64,000 nt of DNA, from contig JALNQF010000068.1 of assembly GCA_028456385.1 (NCBI GenBank), forward strand, positions 62,001 through 126,000, given 5' to 3'. Numbering within the stretch: position 1 is the stretch's first letter; the number at the start of each line of letters is the position of its first letter. The position numbers were made by a program, and so were the translations under genes. This document shows, in pieces, positions 36,457-47,733 of this stretch. Below the pieces are notes generated by a model that saw only the letters and a list, made by a program, of their open reading frames with translations, did no database searches and was not told where the DNA came from. The stretch is from Ophiosphaerella korrae. Taxonomy: Eukaryota > Ascomycota > Dothideomycetes > Pleosporales > Phaeosphaeriaceae.

Positions 36457-36568
36457 ATAATAAGGAGCGAAAAATCCTACTTCTCTTTTATTTTAATAAT
36501 ATATTAGTAATGTATTGTAAAAGATACTAATTAGAAGCTTACTAAATTATTAAGAGAATTAAACAAGC

Positions 36569-36840
36569 TTATAATATAGAAGACAAAGGCCTAAAGGGAG
36601 TCATAGCAGCTCCCGTCGGAGCAGCCGGCCAACGCGCTGCGAGCGCAGCGAAGGCAGGGCTCCTCACTGAGAGCTCCCACAACCACCTCGGGAGAGGAGG
36701 CACGAGAGGGCGGCAAGGGCGACCGCGGCACCGGAGTCTTCTTGGTGCGCTTCTTCTTCTTGGAAGCGGCAGCAGCGGCGTTGGAGGCGGTGCGGGAGCG
36801 AAAGGCGCGAGCGCAAGCAGCTTTCTTAGCTTTGCTCTAC
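36569..36840 (-). pseudogene. C-terminal remnant of a Lys-rich, Cys-containing protein
   Basis: On the minus strand one frame reads a run of Ala, then KKKKRTKKTPVPRSPLPPSR, then EPCLRCARSALAG, before a stop at about 36,600. The sequence is GC-rich and not RIP-mutated. The PCLRC motif resembles small repeated fungal proteins with CxxC pairs, but I know no function. A 134-codon frame over the same DNA (36,569-36,973) has biased composition and is probably the wrong frame. No clear start is visible, so I call it a fragment. Confidence 0.3.
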
Positions 36841-37305
36841 AAAAACGCGTTAGTACAACAATCGCCACAAGAAAACAAGATGGGAAGCTTAGGATGGACC
36901 CGCAAAGCTTCAAAAACAACAACTTACAATGGCCATGATGATGGTTGCTGAAGAGTTTACGAGCCCAAAACAAACAGAATCGCAGGTGAAGGTGTTTCCA
37001 ACTGAGTTCAGATGACTGCTACGAAACCTACTGAAAAGCTCTACTGCGCAGCTCACCTGGGGGGTGTGTCGCAAGTTAGAGCTCTGCTCCATACAATTCA
37101 GGTAAGCTCGCAGCAGTAAGTGAGCTGCACGAGACGCTCGAGCTGCTCCACTGTGTATATAAGTAGCTCAGCTCAGATAGCTCTTCAATCATCATCTCCC
37201 ACTCATTCCTGAGCTCGTATCTTGTAATAGATGCGGCTTTTATCCTAGTTTACGCTTAGAATAACTAGCCTTATATGTAATATTTTCAAACGTAGTAGTG
37301 CTAAT

Positions 37306-37626
37306 CTAGGGTGTAATAGAGCTGAAGTCCCCATCTGCGATTGCCTACCAGCTCTCCTTCTCACGGTGTTGGCGATCAGACGTTACAATCGCGATAATCT
37401 AGTGCTTCTGTTCCGGCGTGAGTAGCTCCGGCCGACCGCGCCCTAGCTCATTTTTGTAAAGATACGGGTTAGAAAGAGGAAGATTTGAGTCTATTGCTCT
37501 GGTTTTTATCCGGGTAATAAGCTTAGACAGGCCGCTTTTAGTAAGGCGGTTGGGAAAGTAATCCAAAACTTCCTGGAGGCTTGCACCGCTGATGATGGCC
37601 GCACCACAACAGAATGCGCGCTTCAT
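37306..37626 (-). pseudogene. N-terminal fragment of a Tc1/mariner-type transposase
   Basis: A 75-codon stretch starts MKRAFCCGAAIISGASLQEV and includes a helix-turn-helix (LTKSGLSKLITRI) and a GRGRPELLTPEQ segment. The same frame continues after a TAG (probably a former CAG) with SDRQHREKESW and, after a second TAG, to about 37,306. The catalytic part is absent. N-terminal DNA-binding regions of fungal Tc1-like transposases look like this, often ending in an HREKE-type segment. Both internal stops are of the C-to-T type. It is truncated and dead. Confidence 0.55.
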
Positions 37627-38332
37627 CGCAGTGAGCTCACGACGTTCCGGTTTTTTTTGTTTCTCAACTCGGGATTAATACACACGAGGCTGGCGACGAG
37701 ATATTAGCATTGTATAAATAAATTACATAAGCCGGTTGTAGAGAAATACAGGTGGAAACAGGGTGCAATCCATGCGCATCATCCAGTTTGGTGGGGTGGG
37801 AGGCCCGAGCGTTGACTCAATAAAAACGAACTCCGTAGCGGAATGCTACATGGACCTGATCCGGCGCGCCTTGCTCATAATTGCTCGTCTGCGCAAGTAC
37901 CATGCTCCGTAGACATTGTACACGGCTCACTGTCCACAAACACACCATATTACCTAGATCGAGTTCCTTGCCGTAATCCGCCTTCAATGACGCAAATACG
38001 CGATATAGCCGCAGATCAACTTGACAGTTTTCATGTTAACTTAAGAGTTATACCTAGGTAGGTCATGTTGAGGCTCAAAACAGCTGCCCAGCAAACGGCG
38101 TCGTCTGTGATAAACATAGGTGATCCCTTTATTAGCAGGAGATAGGTTCTCACTTGCTCTCCCGATAGACCTAATGTATTTGTATCAAAATCTTAACGTC
38201 AACTGCTAATGTCTCCTCCAGAAAGGAAACAATAAAACTCCGGGTTATGCACAATGACATCACGCAGATACCCGAAGTCAAGGAATATATCAACAACCTA
38301 CTTGTATGGACTCGTGATTCCGCACAATGCCA
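37627..38332. other. Intergenic, no gene seen
   Basis: The open frames here are short, lack recognisable motifs and have no plausible introns joining them. Confidence 0.5.
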
Positions 38333-38812
38333 CTAGGATTTGAGTCCTGCCTCCGCCAACTGCGCAAAGAATTTCATGGAGTAAGCCGAATCCACATATT
38401 CCGAAAATTTGATAACCTTCTTCCCGTCATCCGTGAAATGCAAGATCAGCGCGTATTCGTTCCCGTAAGGTCCGATGTCAGTCTCCGCTGTACTCGTCGC
38501 ATGCATAATACATGTATGCGCGTCCGCATCATGCACCGCTGTGTGAACGGTAACCTAGGACCACATTAGTCGCTTGCAAGTTTCCCAAGCAAATTCTGTA
38601 TGCGTTACAGTAAAATTCCTAAACCACGGCAGTATTTCATTCATTCGTTCGCGGTATTCGCTGTTGCTCATACTCGGCCGCCCCATAGACGCCGGAAGAA
38701 CTTGCTGCTGACAGTCTGGCGCTCGGAAAGCCAGTATCTTTTCGACGTCCCATGCGTTGTATGCATCGATGACGGCTTTAGTTGTTTCTTTTTGGGCGGT
38801 GAGGGTAGGCAT
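38333..38812 (-). CDS. NTF2/SnoaL-like fold protein, two exons
   Basis: Exons are 38,609-38,812 and 38,333-38,554, split by a 54-bp GT-AG intron with a CTAAT branch-point-like site. The product is 141 residues, the usual size of single-domain SnoaL-like proteins. The ATG chosen gives a product starting MPTLTAQKETTKAVIDAYNA; an upstream TTG frame is not needed. Features are a starting helix, WDVEKILAFRAPDC, FRNFTVTVH across the splice junction, and a C-terminal YGNEYALILHFTDDGKKVIKF block typical of this fold, where the pocket binds small substrates. Some members are cyclases, dehydratases or detoxifying enzymes; which one this is cannot be told. No stops or frameshifts are seen, unlike most neighbours. 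Confidence 0.8.
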
Positions 38813-39357
38813 CGTGGGCGAAACGGTAACCAAAGAAGGAAGATGTCAATAGTGTTATAATAGTAAGTTGCTGTGCTGTGGTACTTGGTATGTGGCCATA
38901 GAGTTTACGCGGGGTCGATAGGTGGCCGTTTACTTCGTAGACTAGGTAAGTTAGCCGACAGGGTTTCGAGTCACCCCTCAGAAATCGGTCACCCATCTGA
39001 AAATCGTGTTGACTCAACAACCACCCTACCAAAACAGATAACTGTGAAGAATCTATACAAGCAGCTATGCGCGATCTCAATACTAGTGCTTTTTCAAGCT
39101 AAAGAGCTGCTGCGAAAGCATATAAGATGCCGATAGAAATGCATCCAAACCGAACTGAAAATTTCCAGTGAACGAACTTGGCGATCATACCAAGATGGGA
39201 GCAATTTTAAAATAGGGGTTTCTTTGTGTACTTCGTTGCTCAAGTCGCTTCAATAAAGAATGACCGTCATTGAGAATAGTGTGAATGAGTTCCCAGTCTT
39301 GAACCGCATGATACCCTCTGCTAAAACGACGATTTTAACCAAACAGCTCAAAAGAAA
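38813..39357. other. Intergenic, no gene seen
   Basis: It holds the 5' region of the SnoaL-like gene and the 3' region of the next minus-strand gene. Short open frames have no support. Confidence 0.5.
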
Positions 39358-40124
39358 TTATTCATCATCGTCGTCTATATCCATCATAACATCAATCCCT
39401 CGGCGTTTTCTGAGGTCTGCTTCCCTCCGCTCCTCTCGCGCCAAGACTTCAGCATCACGACGGTTTTTTCTTTCCTCATTTCTCACATCTTCGTCACTAA
39501 ATTCTCTTGGTTAGCTTCAAAACGGTATAGCTTGCTAAATCAAGAAACTAACAGTGGTTTTCTCCCATATCGAGCTGTTGAATCGCGTTCCGCCGGCGCT
39601 ACAACAAAAACACCATTGACGTGTGCGTTCATGACGTCTTCCCTTACGATGACTCCGTTGGGATTGCTTTGATAATCAATGGACTCCCAGTGACCAGGAT
39701 CAGATGGTTTCCAGTAATTTGGAACGCGTTTTCCTTTGCCCGGCTGCGCATCTTTCACATACTGGTAGACGACGCAATGCTGTGTTCCATCTGCTCTAGT
39801 GTATAGAACACCAGTCTTTTTAGTTCCTTGTGATTGAGCTAGTGTTTTTGGGGTAACTTCTACTTTGTTTAATGCAGGAAATATGGTAGTCGTACTATCA
39901 GCAACCTACAATTAGCACGCGCATGTGACAGTATATGCTTAAACATACAGAACGTCGTTGTTTGTCTTCAAAGCGGCTAAAAGATCCGCTACTATAGATA
40001 GGGACACCCCTACCGTGCCCTGCTGCGGGCGCGGCTGTACAATTTCGAGCAACTCGTCAATCTCGGAACGCTTTTTATTCGTCAGCACACTAAGAGTAAC
40101 CCATACGCAGTCAACGAGGCTCAT
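39358..40124 (-). CDS. Conserved-looking charged protein of unknown function, three exons
   Basis: Exons are 39,949-40,124, 39,553-39,894 and 39,358-39,505, with GT-AG introns of 54 and 47 bp (the latter with a GCTAAC branch site). The product is 221 residues. Residues 1-60 begin MSLVDCVWVTLSV and look helical. The middle holds RADGTQHCVVYQYVKDAQPG and a Trp/Tyr/Pro-rich segment. The last 45 residues are a Lys/Arg/Glu-rich helix (EERKNRRDAEVLAREERRE) ending in MDIDDDDE. The tail suggests a coiled-coil or nucleic-acid-related role, but I do not recognise the family. The frame is intact across all three exons, which supports the model. The first acceptor was chosen because an earlier AG leads to a stop. 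Confidence 0.7.
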
Positions 40125-40862
40125 TTTGATATTTTAGCCGATAGAAGGTAGCAAAAGTTCACAGATTCGTATGTAAGAACGAACTCGGCAAATCCTGCGT
40201 GGAGTTCGACTTTGAGTACTCGTTTCCTTAACCGCAAGGCTGAGACATACTGAATATAGAAACAGACTAAGGACAGTAAGATTTATGTCAGGGCATTTCC
40301 ATTGGCTCAGCGATATCTGCTAAGCAAGCCGGCGTATTATGTCTCAGCCTTGTGCCTCTGTCTTACACCCAGTCGAAATCCTCTTTTGTCTGATGTAGGC
40401 CTCATAATTGCTACAAGGCAGCGATTCTAGTTTTCTGAATAACAAGAGCTGACATCGCTTCTACTAGTCCGAAACACCATAAGTGTATAATATCGTCTTT
40501 CCAACAGGGTCAATTTCTTCGACGAAAACTTTATAGAGGAAAATGAATGAGCATTCATTTGCACGACGACATAAACAACTCAAAGTCTAGTGTGCTATCT
40601 CCCGCAAGACTGCATTACCGGTATATGTGTTGGCGAGGTGGGGAATTTGGTACATCATTGGTGAAAACCAATGCGGGGCAAATAGCCTCAACTCTTGACA
40701 CTACAGTAGTCCACCTACCCTAATCCGGTTCATATCTACATTAAATTCAGCCTCTCATAGCTTACGCGATATTCACAAAGTTTTCATACTATACATATTG
40801 TCTGTGTCTTTGCCTCCCGCATGTGACTTTCCCTGTCGTATTATCTGGCTTAGATTTCGCTC
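40125..40862. other. Intergenic, no gene seen
   Basis: This is the space between two divergent loci, the charged-protein gene (minus) and the HET pseudogene (plus). No open frame or repeat stands out. Confidence 0.5.
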
Positions 40863-42785
40863 ATGGGGACCAAAAATAGCGTTTTCCAAATTGCTGCGAC
40901 CGTTCTCCAGAGCTTGCGATATTACGTACAGCGAAAATTTTCAATATGGCTTCATTTACGCTATGTTTATGACCCAGCGCTGCCAATCGGTTCAATTCGT
41001 GTGCTCGGGCTTCTACCTGGCAAGGTGGGCGACCCAATCACCTGTGTCCTTCGAACCAAGACACTTGAAAAAGCAGAAGAAACCTATGATTCTATCTCAT
41101 ACTGTTGGGGCTCGGAATCTCGACCAAGAATTATACGTTGCGATGGTTGTTCCATATCAATCACTGCTAGCCTGTTTGATGCATTACAACACCTTCGCCA
41201 TCCCGTTGAAAGTCGTTACCTATAGGCTGACACTATCTGCATCAACCAGCAAGACCAAGTTGAAAAGGGGCACCAAGTTAAGAGGATGGCTGAAGTATAT
41301 GAGAAGGCAAAGCAGGTGATAGCGTGGATAGGCCAAGACAATAATTGCCTCGCTGAAGATTGCTTCTCCCCCATTCAGGACATAGTTTCATTTCTAGACT
41401 AAGAGTATACGTCTATTGGTCAGAAATACTTTCCGCCCCTTGAGATAGCTTCGTGTCCGGTCAGCGTTAATCAGAGGAGATGGGACGGAGTACGAGAGCT
41501 GTTAAGCAAGGATTGGTTCTTACGAGTCTGGGCAGTGCAAGAAGCAGGTCTTGCAAAAACTTGCATTCTGAATTGGGGAGCCCATGGCCTACCGTTCATC
41601 GATCTGGTAGAACTGATGTATTTCGTTGAGTGGCGTTCAGACCTCGGGCCATTCACAGACAACCTAGGCACAACACCCGCGAGAATTATGGATTCCTTCA
41701 ACTACATCCAATCTAGCTTTGATAATCCGCAGTCATAGAGGACAAGTAGGCTAGTACTAAGCTGGCGGGTCAGTCAATACACCTCAGAGCTATTCATGAA
41801 TATCATCCTCGGCAGCCGAAAGCTCAAGGCGTCTGACAGACGGGACCATGTTTACGCTTTTCTTAGTAGCCCCATAGCTCGCCGCCAGGATGGTGAGTTG
41901 ATTGTTGAGCCGAATTACAGCAGTACCAAACATCCGGAAGATGTATTCGTCGAATTTATGATTGCCCTCCTTTCCAGCAAAAAGGAAGCACCTTGGGTTC
42001 TCCTGTTTGTAGATCACAAGTCCAAGGATGAATTGAGAGCTGTACATTTACCATCATGGGCTCCATGCTGGGATCCTACCCCGTCCAACGTGCTTGCGGA
42101 AGCCGCGTTCTGGTATCGAGTCGGCGGAAACTCCATCCCATTTCATCCAAGTGTTGATGAGGCCTCCCGTCAACTCAAGCTCGACAGCTACGTCTTCGAT
42201 CACATACATTGGGTCTCAGCCCCAATCTCAGGCAACAGCTTTAGTTTTGATTCCGCTCCATGGACTGTGCAACTATCTAGTGATAATTATCTCGGTGGCC
42301 TTTAGACAGAATTAGTCACAATTGCAGGATGCAACGACCAAAGCTTCTACGACTCGTTCTTATACTGTTTAGTGAGAGGTTTCCCATTCACCCGAGGTCC
42401 CTCGAGCACAAATGTTCACAAGCTTCGAGCCGATTTCTGCGCATATCGGAGTCGATTCCTCAGTCTGAAAGGCAAAGCTGTCCTTCCATCTCACTTACAA
42501 AAAGACGGAAATGCATGGCGTATCGCATCTGAACTCATCAACCTAGACAATAAGAGATTGATATTCACTAAGGTCGGGCGCCTGGGAATTACTCCCAGCC
42601 TTTGTCGTCCTGGCGATAGGTGTTGCATTGTCCCAGGTTTGATGAGCCCCTTGATTCCTCGTGATTCCAGTTCTAGCTCTGGCAGCTACAATCTGGTAGG
42701 CGCATCTTATATTAACGACGTCATGAATGGAGAATTGCTCACGGAAGATGAAATCGGAGGCCCAAGATTGAAGCCATTACCATAG
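40863..42785 (+). pseudogene. HET (heterokaryon incompatibility) domain gene with four in-frame stops
   Basis: A single intronless frame of 641 codons runs from ATG at 40,863 to TAG at 42,783. It is interrupted only by TAG at 41,223, TAA at 41,400, TAG at 41,736 and TAG at 42,303, with no frameshift. The HET domain is plain: YDSISYCWGSE (about residue 75), then a stop exactly where the domain's Trp is expected, then ADTICINQQDQVEKGHQV and AKQVIAWIGQ, later KDWFLRVWAVQEAGLA. The C-terminus has the LVGASYINDVMNGE segment common in these proteins. HET proteins trigger cell death after fusion of unlike hyphae. All four stops can arise by C-to-T changes (TGG, CAA or CAG), matching RIP. It is probably dead. 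Stop-codon readthrough cannot be excluded but is unlikely. Confidence 0.9.
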
Positions 42786-43161
42786 TTTGAGCACCCATCG
42801 CTACTATCCTACGCAGGGAGGAGTGTTCGAGATTACGTGTTCTCAGACGATATTCATGGAAGCGTCATGTTGGTGACTCTAAATTCACACAAACTCTCTC
42901 CAGGGCTCTTGCAGTACCAGTAAGCTCACCAAACACTTCTCTATCTCGTGCGTATTTTATTACATTGTAGTTAGTGAGGTTTGATTATCACACAGGAGCA
43001 TCTGTAGTACCATCATCTGAATCGGTGTGGGCGGTTTATGCAAGTGGTACTGTCCAATAAGATCGCGGTCGCGTCGCTAGGGGAAGCATCTGCTCGTCAG
43101 CTATCACCCAGCTACGCAAAAACCCAGTCAGCTGTCTTGTGCCGAAACTCCATCGAACAAC
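42786..43161. other. Intergenic, no gene seen
   Basis: This is the 3' flank of the HET pseudogene and 5' flank of the methyltransferase pseudogene. No clear feature is seen. Confidence 0.5.
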
Positions 43162-44126
43162 ATGTCCACTCAACTCGACGCCGAATCCATTGCCCGTGTA
43201 TCTCTACACGACCCTACCTACTTCAACATCCAGTACTCCCAAACCCTTCATCGCCTAGTGCTCTTGCAGCATTGGAACATCCCCACTGGCTCCAAGGTGC
43301 TGGAACTAGGATGCGATCAGGGAGACTGTACGACTTTGCTTGCCCATGCCATGGGAGAGCAAGGGAGTGAGTGCGGTCGATCCGGCGGAGTTGGATTATG
43401 GCGCGTCATTTTGTGTTTTCGCTCTGTTGCCTATTTTCGCGGTATGAGCGAGGAAGTGTTAGTGAACTGATGCTTCCTGTAGGCGCGCCATATACTCTCG
43501 GCTAAGAACAGGGCCACATCTCGCAAAGATCACTAGGTAGGCGAATTACTTGGGTTCAACAATCTCCCCTAGACTATCTCTTGTCTTTGCCCTCTCCGGC
43601 TAGCGGAACAAAGACCTTCGATGCAACAGTACTCACCCACTGCCTATGGTACTTTTCCTCTCCCGAACTCATCCTTGTCACCTCTTGCGCCCTCAAGCAG
43701 CACAGCAAGCATCTTCTTCTCGCTGAGTGGTCGTTGGTGGCGACGCACCCCGCTGCCCAGCCTCACGTACTAGCTGCGCTCACCCAGGCAGCACTTGAAT
43801 GCCGTAAACCCACGAGCATCTCTAATATAAGCACATTGTTGGGGCCAAAGCGGCTCACTGGGCTAGCTCTAGCTGCGGGGTGGCAGCTGGAGAGTGAGAC
43901 CCGTGTGCAAAGTGAAAGCGGTTTGTTGGTCGGTCAATGGGAAGTCTCTCCTTGTCTTTCTTCCTCTTTTGAAAGAGAAGTGGAAGAGCTCTTCAGTGAT
44001 GAGAGGGAACGGAGAGTGATTTGTGCGTTACGGAATGCGTGTGAGGCGAGCTTGGAGGGTGTGCAGGGGGTCAGGAAGGAGTTAGGGCGATGGATGTTTG
44101 GGCTGCTAGTTTCGTCTGATTTTTGA
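43162..44126 (+). pseudogene. SAM-dependent methyltransferase, broken
   Basis: The N-terminal part reads MSTQLDAESIARVSLHDP, then the SAM-binding motif KVLELGCDQGDCTTLLAHA (about residues 42-60). The next expected block, AVDPAELDYG, lies in another frame (about 43,375-43,405). After a probable intron, PYTLG is followed by a TAA (expected Gln) and GHISQRSLGRRITWVQQ. The last 181 codons (43,581-44,126) are open, with THCLWYFSSPELIL, a motif-IV-like region. The family acts on small molecules or proteins; the substrate is unknown. An alternative splice at GTGAGT (about 43,368) removes the shifted block but still meets the TAA. I therefore call it a pseudogene, though strain-specific sequence error is possible. 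Confidence 0.75.
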
Positions 44127-44186
44127 TTCTGCTCTACTACAGTCTCGTACTGTATTCTACTCTCTCTGAGTACCAGTATTATTGGA

Positions 44187-44721
44187 TTATGGGTTAACTT
44201 GCCACATGTTGATCAGTACTTGGTTCGTGCCATTCACCGTCAAGACGCCGACAGCGACGAGGTCATTCATCCAGGAATATGTCCCGTTTGTGTCGGTCTC
44301 AAACTTTCCCCGGAGCAGTATTCGTCCATCCTTGAGAGTCGGTCCTTCTGTTTGCACATAAATATACGTACCATCATTTGTTTGCAGATTGTATCGTGTG
44401 TCAGGCCGGGCATTGCCTTGCGCATCGACGAGCAGCCAATCGGCTCCAACATTCATGATTTTGCCTGCCCGAGGATGAGTACGACTTCACGTTGCGATTG
44501 GTGGGTATGTTACCGGACACACGAGGTCCTTTGAAGGTACCTCCAATAATCGGGATGACATAGCGTGCCTTGCCAGTAGGTACAGAGCCTATGGCGAATC
44601 TTTCGCCCAAGTCGCATGCCATGCTGTAAAGCAATGTCATCGTCGGTGGCATCAGGGCATCCTGTGCTCTGGTAGACGACAGGATGGACGCAAGAATCGA
44701 TATTTGCTGAAACAAGCGCAT
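44187..44721 (-). CDS. Secreted DUF3237 family protein, two exons
   Basis: Exons are 44,514-44,721 and 44,187-44,464, with a 49-bp GT-AG intron. The product is 161 residues, normal for the family. The first 20 residues (MRLFQQISILASILSSTRAQ) look like a signal peptide. The family blocks are in order: VPTGKARYVIPIIGGTFKGP, then GKIMNVGADWLLVD (formed across the splice), TRYNLQTNDGTYIYVQTEGP, and KFETDTNGTYSWMNDLVAVG. DUF3237 proteins are small beta-barrel proteins of unknown function, in fungi often secreted. No damage is seen. Its 3' end meets that of the methyltransferase pseudogene 60 bp away. Confidence 0.9.
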
Positions 44722-45243
44722 GATGACAATGTACTGGTACCGATGCGACAGCGGCGCAACAACTTCCTATTATATGAAAGTGCTCTCGAACACGCTGTGC
44801 CTGATTCTGGTGCCGCGGTTGGGTCCCGGAACTAAACCTGTTGGCAGACCACCGGCAGATCTCCGCAATTTCCCTCGAGGAGTAATTTTTCATTGCCTCT
44901 TCCTGAAATTGGTGGCTACACACCAGCGTGCCTATTCGAAGTCCTTCATGATGCGCGCTGAGCTTCGTGACGGTAGAAGCCTCTCCGAATCGGTCGTTAC
45001 GGAAAACATATGAGGTGCGTTCGATGCGATGGATAGCTGGTAGATGCTTGTTCGCGCGAACCGTGGCGAGGAAGGATGCGAGGAGATCTAGAGATCGCGA
45101 GAACGCCTCCACATCGGAACGACAACGCCGAGGCTAAACCCTGACGGACGATGGTGATACTAGTAGCTGAAGATGACCGCATCATTCAAGGGTGGTGCAC
45201 AAATTCTTGAGCATAGCTCGTGCATATAGAATTCAATCGAGTC
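44722..45243. other. Upstream region of the DUF3237 gene; no confident gene
   Basis: A 200-codon minus-strand frame (44,510-45,112) overlaps exon 1 of the DUF3237 gene in another frame, lacks an ATG start and has no recognisable motif. I treat it as chance. Confidence 0.5.
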
Positions 45244-46429
45244 TTACGTACACTGTAATTTACATACAACTTGGATCAACTCAGTATCAACCTCACAACG
45301 ATCCTTCATATTCAAACGATACTTCTGAATGTCCGTAAGTTCAATCTTTGCCCATTCTTCCTGAATTGCGATTGTCAGCTCCTCCTTAGTTCTTGGCCAT
45401 CTCTTGCGTACTCTTGCGTACTCTTGACTTAAGGAGCCTCCAAACGTTCTCAATTAGGTTAAGATCAGGCAAGTTTGCTAGCCACCACAGAAGCCGAATA
45501 GCGAGCCGATGGAAGAGCCTCCTTGTGGCTAAAGCCTGGTGAGACGAAGCGCCATCTTGCATAAGAATAGCGTTGCTCATCCCAACTCTAAAGGTCTCGT
45601 GCTCTAGCTTGAAAGATTGGATCAAAGGTACAACGCTTTGGCAGTAACAGGATGAGTTAATATTCCCCAATTCTCACGGTCCCAAATTAGCAGCGGACCC
45701 TTTGATCCGTCTCCTCCAATACAAGCCCAAACTATTACGCAGCAGTTATCCTTGAACTTAGGGAAGATACAGTCTGGATGATATTTCTCCTCTACTCTCC
45801 TTGTTACCCAGACCTTCTCTCTCCCACATTTGAATGGTGCCTCATCAGACCAGATAATTCTTCTCCACATCTCCCAAGGCCAAGCTTTACCTTTAAGCTC
45901 CTTCCTGTCAGACTGCCTCATTACGTACTCTTGCTCTCGCTCATAGGCTCCCTGGCTACCTCAGACGCGAAATTTTGTATCACCTCTCTCGTAGGAGGTA
46001 GCCCTCACCCTGTTAAGTCTCTAATATATCCTACAAGCTCAAACGCTTTTGGTGGGCTGAGCTTTTGTTTGTGGGAGATTAGGTGTCTGTCTGGCCGAGG
46101 TATCTTGCCGTCAATGTTGATTGCACCACACCATGTTTGGCGGCAAATTTTATGCACGTAAGTTGTTCATGTTGACTATAGGATTCCACATCTGCAATCG
46201 CTTCCTCAATCGGGGTGATGGTGGAGGAGTTATGGGTGGTTGAAGATAGTGTTGATGAACGTTGTTTTGGTGATCGCGTGCGCAATTCAAGAATGCGAGT
46301 CACTGGCATAACCAGTTTGAAAGAGTTACGTTGAGGACTCTCGTGTGCCAAATTAAGGTCAAATGCATCCCTACCGTACCGAGATGTTACCAGGTAGCGC
46401 GCTAATGGTAGCGAATCACGCACGGGCAC
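45244..46429 (-). pseudogene. Tc1-family (DD34E) transposase pseudogene
   Basis: From right to left on the minus strand: a DNA-binding region (EAIADVESYSQHEQL...KFAAKHGV, about 46,080-46,220), then after stops and frame changes the catalytic core. IIWSDEAPFKCGREKVWVTR (about 45,850) carries the first Asp. AILMQDGASSHQALATRR (about 45,560) carries the second. NLPDLNLIENVWRLLKSRVR (about 45,440) carries the Glu. A 12-bp repeat near 45,410-45,425 (CTCTTGCGTACTCTTGCGTA) has shifted the frame before EYARVRKRWPRTKEELTIAI. No terminal repeats were found. Base composition is normal, so decay is by indels and a few stops rather than heavy RIP. Confidence 0.85.
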
Positions 46430-46560
46430 ACGAATCTCTGGAACTTATGGAACCTGCCATGCTATCCTTTATTCAACTTCGATTCTCAACAATGCGATTA
46501 TATTTCAGTACGACCTTCTCTGTCACGAGGCATTGCTTTTCTAACTCAAGAGCGAGGACT

Positions 46561-47733
46561 ATGTCGTCACTTGCTACCGGGCACTTACTTCCCGGTGGTA
46601 AATGGAACTACCGCATCCTCGAAATTGTACAAGGAGACAAGACCCACACGTCCACGGTCTACAAAGCGGAGATTGTACCTAATAAGATCTCTCATGATGT
46701 TCCACAGTGGTTGGTCACCCTCGATTAACTTAAGAACATCCAACGCTGACACGGCTGCTAAAGGTCTTTCATCAAAGGAGTATCGCAGGACAATGCGATA
46801 GCTATAGAAAATCTTAATCGTGAATGCCAAAGCTATCTTTTGCCTGCAGTCGCTTCATCTACTTGTTTCCGGAAATTGTACGACGTAGTTGATACCAGTA
46901 GTAAAGCGGCTGCTAGCGACAAGTATGTCGCATTAGAATGGCTAGAAACCACTCTTGCACAGGTAAAATACCAACCTAGCAAGGACACTTATGTTCTTGT
47001 GGAGAAAGTTCTGAGTGCAGCATTGCATAGCTGCGTCGTGCTAGAGAGCCATGACCACGTCAATACAGGTATAGATTACGAACGTGGCTGCTTGAAGCCG
47101 CATTGTATCTGCTGAGAAGCCTAGACTACAAACCCGCCAACATCCTACTTTCTGGAATCGGAACTAGTCAAATCACGGCCAAGGTAGGAGACCTAGGGCT
47201 TGGTATGCAACTGTCTTTAATTGAGGAGGCTATGTATGCACTAACACTTTATAGTTTTCCCTTCTGGCCAACATTTTAACGCCCAGCCATACGCTATGCG
47301 CGCCCCTGAAGTATTCCTCGGTCATGCATACACCAAATCATCGCAAGTCTGGGCGATCGCTACGACACTACTCTGTTGGATCAAGCCTGGAATCCTGGGG
47401 GTGTGGGATAGCCCTCATTATCTCATCAATGAGGTGTGGTCAATGGCAAAGATCAAGAGACTCTTTCCACACTGGCGTATTCCGACTCCAGATGAGGTGG
47501 AAGTTGATGAGCTCAAGATTGCGGTCGAACATGCTGTTAATATGAGTAAAGAAGTACCCGAGCTACTGGATATTCTTCCGCTGGAGCAGATGATGCAAGC
47601 GATTGAGATGCCACAGGGATTGAGAGATCTCCTTCGCCTGATGATGGTTGTCGACCCAAGTGCAAGGCCTTCCGCTTCATCTGTACTGGCTTCGAGAGAT
47701 TTTCGGGTTTTTCAGGAATATGTCAGCGTCTAA
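46561..47733 (+). pseudogene. Kinase-like gene of an accessory fungal family, broken
   Basis: The start is MSSLATGHLLPGGKWNYRIL with a kinase N-lobe-like beginning and TSTVYKAEIV (about 46,650). After several stops and shifts comes ALEWLETTLAQVKY (about 46,940). SLDYKPANILLSG and KVGDLGLG (about 47,120-47,200) mark the catalytic and DFG-like loops, with the usual HRD and DFG residues altered. The last 145 codons (47,296-47,733) are open, with AMRAPEVFLGHA (APE motif) and a C-lobe ending DPSARPSASSVLASRDF. The active-site changes and at least three frame breaks argue against a working kinase. Confidence 0.75.

Noticed and set aside
35767..36457. Open frames of 61-77 codons containing LNTGVEQYIL
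   Set aside because: The shared peptide comes from the short LTR-like repeat being translated in several copies; the frames start and stop at repeat ends.
37060..37300. GAGCT-rich stretch with a TATA-like word as another LTR
   Set aside because: No TG...CA ends with a target duplication could be found.
44510..45112. 200-codon minus-strand frame
   Set aside because: It has no ATG start, no motif, and overlaps the signal-peptide exon of the DUF3237 gene in another frame.
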